From an uncultured Oscillospiraceae bacterium (lineage in GTDB: Bacteria; Bacillota; Clostridia; Oscillospirales; Oscillospiraceae): a stretch of DNA of 33,605 bases. The notes under the pieces were generated by a model. The model ran no database searches. It saw nothing but the letters and a program-made list of their open reading frames with translations, and had not been told where the DNA came from. Positions 23,522 through 30,012 of this stretch are shown one piece after another; within the stretch, counting starts at the first letter, position 1; the number at the start of each line of letters is the position of its first letter. Made by a program: the position numbers and the translations under genes. Location of the stretch: positions 4,402 through 38,006 of the forward strand of contig CAJUEG010000019.1 of NCBI GenBank assembly GCA_910584835.1, in the 5' to 3' direction.

Positions 23522-26419
23522 TCAGCCGTTCTTTTTCTTGGAGGCGCCCCGGATAATCATCACCTCGCCCGCCACCGCAGCCAGGATGACCACAGCGGAG
23601 ATGGCGTACATGGCGATCTCCCAGCCGGCCAGGCCGCCGCCCGCGCCGTTGGCGTAGGCACGGCTGTTGGCCGTGGTGTACAGGATATTCTTGCAGGCCT
23701 GGCGGGCCGCCTGGAGGGAGGTGCCGCTGGTCTTGTCGGTGAGTCCGCTCACTTCAATCATCTGGGGGGTGAGGCAGAAATCGCCGCCATTGCGGATCTG
23801 GATGTCCGCGTCCTGATAGCCGTAGCCGCCGAAGTAGTCGGTGAGCACCATGCCCCGGAAGCCCCACTCGTCGCGCAGAACGGTGTTGAGCAGCTCGGGG
23901 TTGGCCCCGGCGTACTTGTTGCCGATGTAGTTAAAGGCGCTCATCACGGCCATGGATTTGCCCTCGTAGTTCTTCACGCACATCTCGAAGGGCTTGAGGT
24001 AAATCTCGCGGATGGCCTGCTCGTTGGACCAGGTGCACAGCATGTCGGTGCGGTGGGTCTCCTGGTCGTTGAGGGCGAAGTGCTTCATGAAGGAGTACAC
24101 GCCGCTCTCCGCCGCGCCGTTGATGGCGGTGGAGGCCATGGAGCCGGACAGGAAGCCGTCCTCGGAGTAATACTCGAAGTTACGGCCGGAGAAGGCGGTG
24201 CGGTGGATGTTCATGGCGGGGGCGTACCAGCCGGACACGTCCATTTCGTCGGCCATCTTGCCGATGCTGGCGCCGAAGTCATGGGCCAGGTCGGTGTTCC
24301 AGGTGGCGGCGATGACCACGCCGGCGGGGAAGCCGATGGACGCCTTGCCGGTGAAGTTGTTGTTGATGGAGGCGGGGCCGTCGCAGTCCACCTGCTGGGT
24401 CTTGCCCACGGAGTCGATGGCCACGCTCTGGTAGCCGCCGATGCCGATCAGGTTCACCATATCGTCCACGGTGAGCTGGTCCAGCAGCTGCTCCCACTGG
24501 GGATCGTCGTAGTCCTTGCCCCGCAGGTCCACCAGCGTCAGGCCGTTCTTGGCCCCGGTGGTGGGCACGGTGTCATTGCTGTCGTTGAACTGGGTGGGGT
24601 CGTAGTTGGTGTGGTTGTAGAAGCCGGCCTTCACGTCGGCGGCCATCTCAAAGTTAGTGGGGGCGGCCACGGCGGCGTCATAGTTGGCGAAGCCGTCCTT
24701 GCGGGACAGGTAGGTCACGTCGCCCTGGGCGTAGCCGAACTGGCTGACGGCGGGGACCTCGTCGGAGGCGCGGCCGTCGCTGTAGGTAATGGTGGAGCCC
24801 ACGGTGTAGGTCCCGGAGTCGATGACGTTGTGGGCGTCGGAGTTGATGGAGATCACGTAGTCCCCCGCCTCCAGCACATAGGCGCCCGCGCCCTGGTAGT
24901 CGAAGGAGGCCATATCCTCGGCCTGGAAGGAGATCTTCACGGTCTCGGACTTGCCCGGCTCGATGATGCCGGTCTTGTCGAAGGCCACCAGGTTGGCGCT
25001 GGCCTTCTCAATGCCGCCGTTGGTGTAGGGCGGGTTGTAGTAGACCTCCACCACGTCCTTGCCCGCCACGCTGCCGGTATTGGTGACGGTGACGTCGAAA
25101 GTAATGGTCCCATTGCTTTCGGAGATGGGGCCCATCTCCTGCTGGAAGGTGGTGTAGCTCAGGCCGTAGCCGAAGGGGTAGACCACCGTCTTGTCATAGT
25201 CGATGGCGCCCTCCGCGGCGGCGGTCTCATACCAGCGGTAGCCTACGTAGATACCCTCCACGTAGTTGACAAAGTTGGGGGTGACGGGGAAGCCGTAGGA
25301 CAGGGGGGACACGTCGTCCAGGTTGGTGTACTTGAACTCGCCGATGTTGTGAAAGGCGGGAATGGCGGTCAGGTCGTACACGAAGGTGTCCACCGTCCGG
25401 CCGGAGGGGTTCACCTTGCCGGTGAGGATGTTGCCCAGGGCGTTGAAGCCGGTCTGGCCGGGGCCGGGGGCAAGGATGACGGACTTGATGGAGGGGTAGT
25501 CCTCAATCCAGCCCAGCTCCATGGCGTTGGAGGCGTTGACCACCACGATCACCTTGTCGAACTGGCTGGTGACCTTCTCGATCATGGCCAGCTCACGGGT
25601 GGTGGGCTCCAGGTAGTGCTTATCCGCGCTCAGGTCCTCGGGGTACTCGCTGAAGCGCAGGCCGGAGGCGGCAAACATGGTGCCGCTGCCGTCGTCCTGG
25701 AAGGTGTCGGGGACGTTGGGGTCCAGGCTGGTGGGCAGGTCCGCGCCCTCGCCGCCGGCCCGGGAGATGACGATCATGGCCACGTCGGAGTAGGCCGCGG
25801 CGTTGTCGAACATCCCGGCGGCCTCATACTCGGCGATGGTGGGCTCGGGGCAGGTCCAGTCCTGGCCCATCATGCCGATGTTGGGGCGCTTATCCTTCCA
25901 GCCGGTGTAAAAGTCGGTCAAATCTTTATTGTACTCAATGCCCGCCTGGGAGATACCCTCCAGCAGGGTGACGGTGGGGTACAGCCCGGACAGGGAGCCG
26001 GAGCCGGTGCCGCCGTACACGGGGTTGGTGGCCGACCAGCCGAAGGTGTTCACCTTGGCGCCGCTGCCCAGGGGGAGCAGGCCGTCGTTCTTGAGCAGCA
26101 CAAAGCCCTCGTCGGCGATGTCCTCGCACAGGGCGCTGGCGTTGGTGACGCTCTCCTCGCTGATGTCGCCGCCGCCCCGCAGGGCCATGCCCACGATGCC
26201 GTACAGCGGCCCGGTGAGGATCATGTCCACGATGATCACCAGCGCCACGATGAAGCCCATCCAGGCGGAGCCGCGGGCAATGCCCTTGGTGGGCTTGGGC
26301 AGCTTCATGGCCGCGATGGTCACCGCGACGGCCACCACCAGGACCACGGCCAGGGCGATGAGATAGCCCTTGATCATGCCCAATGTGGTGATGACGTCGT
26401 TCATGTTGATGCCTAACAT
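23522..26419 (-). CDS. Membrane-anchored, circularly permuted GH3 glycoside hydrolase
   Basis: The 965-residue protein has GH3 domains in reverse order. After two N-terminal helices (about residues 13-40 and 53-80) comes the alpha/beta sandwich domain (CEDIADEGFVLLKNDGLLPL, VYPFGYGLSYTTFQQEMGP), then a fibronectin-III-like part (TVTNTGSVAGKDVVEVYY). The catalytic barrel comes last: DCDGPASINNN, FSGRNFEYYSEDGFLSG and nucleophile aspartate near 861 in GMVLTDYFGGYGYQD. A third helix (IAMYAISAVVILAAVAGEVM) and the basic tail RGASKKKNG end the protein. Basic residues between helices one and two and at the tail place the catalytic part outside the cell. ATG at 26419 has GAGGAGG upstream; the in-frame GTG at 26440 precedes that site. 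Reversed GH3 enzymes are known from rumen bacteria. Confidence 0.93.
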   Translation of the reverse strand: MLGINMNDVITTLGMIKGYLIALAVVLVVAVAVTIAAMKLPKPTKGIARGSAWMGFIVALVIIVDMILTGPLYGIVGMALRGGGDISEESVTNASALCEDIADEGFVLLKNDGLLPLGSGAKVNTFGWSATNPVYGGTGSGSLSGLYPTVTLLEGISQAGIEYNKDLTDFYTGWKDKRPNIGMMGQDWTCPEPTIAEYEAAGMFDNAAAYSDVAMIVISRAGGEGADLPTSLDPNVPDTFQDDGSGTMFAASGLRFSEYPEDLSADKHYLEPTTRELAMIEKVTSQFDKVIVVVNASNAMELGWIEDYPSIKSVILAPGPGQTGFNALGNILTGKVNPSGRTVDTFVYDLTAIPAFHNIGEFKYTNLDDVSPLSYGFPVTPNFVNYVEGIYVGYRWYETAAAEGAIDYDKTVVYPFGYGLSYTTFQQEMGPISESNGTITFDVTVTNTGSVAGKDVVEVYYNPPYTNGGIEKASANLVAFDKTGIIEPGKSETVKISFQAEDMASFDYQGAGAYVLEAGDYVISINSDAHNVIDSGTYTVGSTITYSDGRASDEVPAVSQFGYAQGDVTYLSRKDGFANYDAAVAAPTNFEMAADVKAGFYNHTNYDPTQFNDSNDTVPTTGAKNGLTLVDLRGKDYDDPQWEQLLDQLTVDDMVNLIGIGGYQSVAIDSVGKTQQVDCDGPASINNNFTGKASIGFPAGVVIAATWNTDLAHDFGASIGKMADEMDVSGWYAPAMNIHRTAFSGRNFEYYSEDGFLSGSMASTAINGAAESGVYSFMKHFALNDQETHRTDMLCTWSNEQAIREIYLKPFEMCVKNYEGKSMAVMSAFNYIGNKYAGANPELLNTVLRDEWGFRGMVLTDYFGGYGYQDADIQIRNGGDFCLTPQMIEVSGLTDKTSGTSLQAARQACKNILYTTANSRAYANGAGGGLAGWEIAMYAISAVVILAAVAGEVMIIRGASKKKNG

Positions 26420-26462
26420 TGTTTCTTCCTCCTCATTCACTTTTTGGCGGGCTGTCCCCGCC

Positions 26463-26485
26463 CTGTGATAAGGAGTGTATCACAG
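26463..26485. promoter_or_regulatory. Operator-like inverted repeat overlapping the putative -10 of the permuted GH3 gene
   Basis: CTGTGATA (26463-26470) and TATCACAG (26478-26485) are exact complements separated by seven bases. On the minus strand, the hexamer TACACT (26474-26479) inside it is the best -10 candidate, about 55 bases before the ATG. A repressor bound here would block transcription. The spacing does not fit a CRP site. Confidence 0.5.
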
Positions 26486-26512
26486 TTTTCCGGCCTATGG
26501 GGTCGATTTGCG

Positions 26513-26542
26513 CAAACTGCACGGTTTGGCGTCCAAACTGCA
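26513..26542 (-). promoter_or_regulatory. Pair of LytTR-type binding boxes upstream of the permuted GH3 gene
   Basis: TGCAGTTTG occurs twice on the minus strand (26513-26521 and 26534-26542), exactly 21 bases apart, so the same face of the helix is presented. Shifted by one base, GCAGTTTGG and GCAGTTTGC fit the LytTR consensus [TA][AC][CA]GTTN[AG][TG] at 8 and 7 of 9 positions, with the standard 12-base spacer. They lie just upstream of a promoter with a poor -35, as expected for an activator. The LytTR regulator gene is in the same cluster. Confidence 0.68.
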
Positions 26543-26614
26543 TTTTGCTCTGTGCACATCCGCCAAAGCAAAGTCAAAGAGCTTGTGCGTTTTGCCGGAA
26601 AAGGCAGGGATTGG

Positions 26615-26647
26615 AAAAGGAGCGCCGGGCATATTGCCCGGCGCTCC
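26615..26647 (-). terminator. Terminator of the two-component system operon
   Basis: On the minus strand, GGAGCGCCGGGC and GCCCGGCGCTCC form a perfect 12-base-pair stem with a five-base AATAT-like loop, followed by TTTTCC. It lies about 23 bases after the histidine kinase stop. Confidence 0.85.
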
Positions 26648-26669
26648 GATCCGTTCAAACTGCGGGGTC

Positions 26670-28001
26670 TCACTCATTTTTCAGCGGGACCACCACATTG
26701 ATCTCAAACCATTCTTCCCCGTTGTGGACGGTGACCGCCCCGCCGTACTTCCCGGCGGCCCGGCGGACGGACTTGATCCCGTAGCCGTGGTAGGCCCCCT
26801 CCGGCTTGGTGGATACCGGCAGCCCGTCCTGGAATTCCAGCGCCTCGGGGCAGTAGTTTTCGCAGCGGATGACCAGGAAATCCTTTTTCGCGTACACCGC
26901 CAGGTGGATCAGCCGCTTTTCCCGCTCCTCCACCCGCAGCTCGCACTCGATGGCGTTGTCCAGGATGTTGCCGAAAATGGTGCACAGGTCCATCACGTCC
27001 ATGAACCCCAGCCGCGCGCCGTCGGCCACGCAGGTGAGCTCCACCCCGTGCCGGGCGCAGTACAGGCTCTTGCCGGTGAGCACGGTGTCCAGCACGGAGT
27101 TGCCGGTTTTGTTCTGGGCCTCGTAGTCCCGGATCTCCTCCTCCATCCCGTCCAGGTAGTCGGAGCGGCGCTGGGCGTCCGGCTCGGCGCGCAGCACGGC
27201 GATCTGGTGCTTGAGGTCGTGATATTTGTGGTTGATGACCTCAATGCTCTCCCGGGACTGGCGGTACTGGGCATACTGGTTTTGCAGAATGTTCTGGATG
27301 GCGTCCAGCTCCCGCAGCATGTACAGCTCGCACCGCTGGACGTGGTAGGCGTACAGCATGGCCACCCCCGCCAGATCCACCAGGGTGCGGATGTTATAGA
27401 TATCGGTGAGCTGGGAGCCGGCAAAGGGGGCGTTGCGGTACACAAAGCTGAGATTGCTCAAAAAGAAGCAGGCCAGGGCCATGAGCGCCGGGCTCCACAG
27501 CTCCCGCAGCTGGAAGGTCATGGCGGCGCGGGGGTCGTCCCGGCGCTTTTCCAGGGCATACATACCCAGGAACACCATGGCGTACACCCCCGCCAGCATC
27601 CCAACGGCCAGCGCGGCCCTGCTGGCCCCCATCTCCTGCCAGCCCAGCGCGTACAGGGCGTAGGAGTACAGCTGCCATTCCAGCGAAGCGGCAAACTCCG
27701 CCAGCAGAAAGGCCCGGACGGTGCAGTAGCCCGCGCTGGCCAGCGGCATGTCGCAGCACGCGGCGATGAGGGCCAGCATCAGCCCCACCGCCGCCGCCAT
27801 ACAGGGCATCCAAAAGAGGATATGCAGCCCGTCGGTGAGCGTGAGGAACAGGCACTGCCCCGCCAGCCCCAGCCCCAGCAGCCCCCACAGCCGCATCCCC
27901 CCGCACCGCCGGGGGTACTTGGCGATGACGGTGAGGCAGGCGCACCACTCGGCGATGGCGGTGACGATCCGGGGAATATCGGACAGGTAGATGGTGTTCA
28001 C
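26670..28001 (-). CDS. Sensor histidine kinase, AgrC-like (GHKL ATPase)
   Basis: The 443-residue protein has about six hydrophobic segments up to residue 220, a helical dimerisation part, and a GHKL ATPase domain. The phosphoacceptor region is NHKYHDLKHQIAVL, with H261 the likely site as in the HDLKH motif of AgrC/ComD-type kinases. The N-box is IFGNILDNAIECE near 342-354 and the G-box is YHGYGIKSVRRAAGKYGG near 405. In this family the membrane part senses peptides or small ligands. No prepeptide gene was seen beside it. The start overlaps the regulator stop by four bases, and a terminator follows. Confidence 0.94.
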   Translation of the reverse strand: MNTIYLSDIPRIVTAIAEWCACLTVIAKYPRRCGGMRLWGLLGLGLAGQCLFLTLTDGLHILFWMPCMAAAVGLMLALIAACCDMPLASAGYCTVRAFLLAEFAASLEWQLYSYALYALGWQEMGASRAALAVGMLAGVYAMVFLGMYALEKRRDDPRAAMTFQLRELWSPALMALACFFLSNLSFVYRNAPFAGSQLTDIYNIRTLVDLAGVAMLYAYHVQRCELYMLRELDAIQNILQNQYAQYRQSRESIEVINHKYHDLKHQIAVLRAEPDAQRRSDYLDGMEEEIRDYEAQNKTGNSVLDTVLTGKSLYCARHGVELTCVADGARLGFMDVMDLCTIFGNILDNAIECELRVEEREKRLIHLAVYAKKDFLVIRCENYCPEALEFQDGLPVSTKPEGAYHGYGIKSVRRAAGKYGGAVTVHNGEEWFEINVVVPLKNE

Positions 28002-28708
28002 GGCTGAACACCCCCAACGTAGTCGGCCAGCGCCTCCAGGAAGGGCGTCCGGCGGCCCCGGCTGATGAGCAGCTTGTCTCCCCGGACCACCGCGCAGCCG
28101 TCCTGGATGCCGTCCACATGCTCCAGGTTCACCAGATAGCCCTTATTGCACCGGGCAAATCCCCTGCCCTCCAGCGCCTCCTCCACCTGCTGGAGGGTGG
28201 CGGTGGAGGCGTGTATGCCGGAGCGGGTGTGGAACATCAGCTGCCGGCCCAGCCGCTCAATGTAAAAGATGCCGCTGACCTCCAGCTTCACCGCGCCCCC
28301 CTTGACGGCCACCGTGATGCAGGCGTCCTCCTTTTTCTTCACGTACTGCAGAGCCCGGCCCAGCCGCTGAGAGAAGGAGAAGTAGCTCACCGGCTTCAGG
28401 ATGTAGTCCAGCGCGTTCACCGAATAGCCCTGGATGGCGTACTGGGCCAGGTTGGTGACAAAGACGATGACCACCTCCGGGTCCTTCTCCCGGACGTAGC
28501 CCGCCGCCGTCATGCCGTCCATGAAGGGCATCTCCACGTCCATGAGGATCAGGTCAAATTCCGGCTTATACCGCTCCACCAGGTCCTCGCCGTTGTCATA
28601 GCGGGTGACCTGGAAGGCGCGGCCCGTCTCCCTGCCGTAGTCGCCGATGTACCGCTCCAGCTGGGCAAAACACTGCGGATCGTCCTCCGCGATGGCGATG
28701 CGGATCAC
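27998..28708 (-). CDS. LytTR family response regulator
   Basis: A transcription regulator of the AgrA/LytR type, paired with the adjacent kinase. The 236-residue product has a receiver domain (acidic pair in IAIAEDDPQ, phosphoacceptor D57 in LILMDVEMPFMDG, lysine in YILKPVSYFSF) and a LytTR DNA-binding domain (VAVKGGAVKLEVSGIFYIER, FARCNKGYLVNLEHVDGIQ, LLISRGRRTPFLEAL). I choose the GTG at 28708, giving MIRIAIAEDD, because GGAGGAG stands eight bases upstream; the GTG three codons earlier touches that site. Binding boxes of the right kind occur in front of the permuted GH3 gene. Confidence 0.95.
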   Translation of the reverse strand: MIRIAIAEDDPQCFAQLERYIGDYGRETGRAFQVTRYDNGEDLVERYKPEFDLILMDVEMPFMDGMTAAGYVREKDPEVVIVFVTNLAQYAIQGYSVNALDYILKPVSYFSFSQRLGRALQYVKKKEDACITVAVKGGAVKLEVSGIFYIERLGRQLMFHTRSGIHASTATLQQVEEALEGRGFARCNKGYLVNLEHVDGIQDGCAVVRGDKLLISRGRRTPFLEALADYVGGVQP

Positions 28709-28801
28709 TGCGCTCACTCCTCCCCAAGGTTTTTACCTGCACAGGACTGCATAAATGGCTTGAAAACGTCAATTCATCCCCCGCTTATGGACTGTTTTTA
28801 T

Positions 28802-28830
28802 ATTATATGTTATCTTAACCCCCCTGTCAA
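28802..28830 (-). promoter_or_regulatory. Perfect consensus sigma-A promoter of the two-component operon
   Basis: TTGACA (28825-28830) and TATAAT (28802-28807) on the minus strand are separated by exactly 17 bases; both hexamers match the consensus at all positions. The leader to the GTG start is about 85 bases, without a clear regulatory structure. Confidence 0.93.
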
Positions 28831-28917
28831 TTAAAAGCCGGAGCTTTTTCGCACAAGGCGCCCCTCCGCCCGGTTCTCATGACTTTTCTAATTTTTCGTG
28901 AACTTCGCTTTCCCATA

Positions 28918-28946
28918 TTGAAATTTTCCCGGAAAGATGGTAACAT
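28918..28946 (+). promoter_or_regulatory. Probable promoter of the small P-loop gene
   Basis: TTGAAA (28918-28923), a 17-base spacer and TAACAT (28941-28946), about 50 bases before the ATG at 28999. Five and four of six positions match consensus. Confidence 0.6.
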
Positions 28947-28998
28947 AGGAATATCAAAGGGGGACTCCCCCCAATACCAAGTTAAGGAGTGGTCAAAA

Positions 28999-29409
28999 AT
29001 GGTCAAGGTTATCATGGGCCTGAAGGGCACCGGCAAGACCAAGCAGATGATCGACCTCATCAACACAGCGGTGGATACAGAGCACGGCAACGTGGTTGCC
29101 ATCGCCCACAATTCCAAGCTGAACTATAAAATCAACTACAAGATCCGCCTGGTGGACACCTCGGACTACAGCATCCCCAACTACGACACCCTGCGGGGCT
29201 TCCTGTACGGGCTGTACGCCAGCAATTATGATATCACCCACGTGTTCATCGAGAGCCTGAACAAGCTGGTCCCCACTGTGGGCAATGATGATGTGGAGCC
29301 CTTCCTGGATTGGCTGGAGTCCTTCTCCCAGAAAAGCGGCATCAAGTACACCATCTCCATCAGCGAGGACGCGGCCAAGGCCAGCGACGGTGTGAAGAAA
29401 TATTTCTGA
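28999..29409 (+). CDS. Small P-loop protein conserved in clostridia, function unknown
   Basis: The 136-residue product starts MVKVIMGLKGTGKTKQMID, with a Walker A motif at residues 7-14. It continues with VVAIAHNSKLNYKINYKIRLVDTSDY, LRGFLYGLYASNYDITHVFIESL and YTISISEDAAKASDGVKKYF. Proteins of this layout are widespread in clostridial genomes, sometimes mislabelled as PilT-like, and their role is unknown. The hydrophobic THVFIESL could serve as a Walker B-like strand. ATG at 28999 has AAGGAG ten bases upstream; a longer in-frame start at 28879 lies in the promoter region. It is monocistronic, with a promoter and a terminator. AT content is higher than in neighbours. Confidence 0.85.
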   Translation: MVKVIMGLKGTGKTKQMIDLINTAVDTEHGNVVAIAHNSKLNYKINYKIRLVDTSDYSIPNYDTLRGFLYGLYASNYDITHVFIESLNKLVPTVGNDDVEPFLDWLESFSQKSGIKYTISISEDAAKASDGVKKYF

Positions 29410-29429
29410 TCGGACCAGTTTCTTTGAGA

Positions 29430-29463
29430 CCGGGCGGGCACAGGCCCGCCCGGCTTTATTTTA
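29430..29463 (+). terminator. Terminator after the small P-loop gene
   Basis: CCGGGCGGGC (29430-29439) and GCCCGCCCGG (29444-29453) form a perfect ten-base-pair stem with an ACAG loop, followed by CTTTATTTTAT. Confidence 0.9.
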
Positions 29464-29482
29464 TCTCACAGGAGGGAATCAT

Positions 29483-29989
29483 ATGGATTGTACCCAAGCC
29501 ATCCGCGCCCGGCGGAGCATCCGCAAATTCAAACCCGGCGCCTCCATCCCCAGGGCGGACGTGGAGGCCATGCTGGAGGCGGCCATGATGGCCCCCAGCG
29601 CCCGCAACCTCCGCCCATGGGAGTTCTTTGTGGTGGAAAACCCGGAGCTCAAGGCGCAGCTGCGCGCCGCCCATCCCTTTGCCTCCATGCTGGACACCGC
29701 CTCCCTGGCCATCGTGGTGTGCGGCCGGCCGGAGGACCAGAAGGGCGCGGCGGAGGGCTACTGGCCGCTGGACTGCGGCGCGGCGGTGGAAAACCTGCTG
29801 CTCCAGGCGGTGGACCTGGGCTACGGCGCGTGCTGGTGCGGCTGCTGGCCCAGCCCCCGGGTCTCCAAGCTCCAGGAGCTTTTAAACACCCGGTCCGTCC
29901 CCGCGGCCCTCATCGCCGTGGGCGTGCCCGACGAGGCCCCCGCCCCCCGGGGCTTTTATCAGGCCGATAAGGTCACCTGGCTGGCCTGA
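29483..29989 (+). CDS. Nitroreductase family protein
   Basis: Members bind FMN and reduce nitro compounds, quinones or other electrophiles with NAD(P)H, as cytoplasmic dimers. The 168-residue product has the FMN-binding RARRSIRKFKPG at residues 8-19, AAMMAPSARNLRPWEFFVV near 33-51 and 'LDCGAAVENLLLQAVDLGYGACWCG' near 95-120, all at family positions. It is a short form, the family commonly being 170-220 residues. The start has AGGAGGG upstream. It begins just after a terminator, 23 bases before the glgX gene ends up in the same direction, so the two could be co-transcribed. The substrate is unknown. Confidence 0.92.
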   Translation: MDCTQAIRARRSIRKFKPGASIPRADVEAMLEAAMMAPSARNLRPWEFFVVENPELKAQLRAAHPFASMLDTASLAIVVCGRPEDQKGAAEGYWPLDCGAAVENLLLQAVDLGYGACWCGCWPSPRVSKLQELLNTRSVPAALIAVGVPDEAPAPRGFYQADKVTWLA

Positions 29990-30012
29990 CGCGGCAGAAA
30001 GGATGATCCATT

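Noticed and set aside
23252..26416. Open frame of 1054 codons on the plus strand opposite the permuted GH3 gene
   Set aside because: Same low-complexity shadow character; the opposite strand carries an unmistakable GH3 protein with a proper ribosome binding site.
26463..26485. CRP-like site (TGTGA and TCACA half-sites)
   Set aside because: Half-sites are separated by 11 bases rather than the 6 of a CRP site, so it is recorded only as an unassigned operator-like repeat.
26656..26663. Third CAAACTGC copy near the kinase stop
   Set aside because: It is 122 bases from the nearest LytTR box, not a multiple of 21, and lies beyond the kinase terminator, so it is probably chance.
28709..28801. LytTR autoregulatory boxes in the leader of the two-component operon
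   Set aside because: ACAGTCCAT and GCAGTCCTG partly resemble boxes but are 45 bases apart and imperfect; the promoter is already full consensus and needs no activator.
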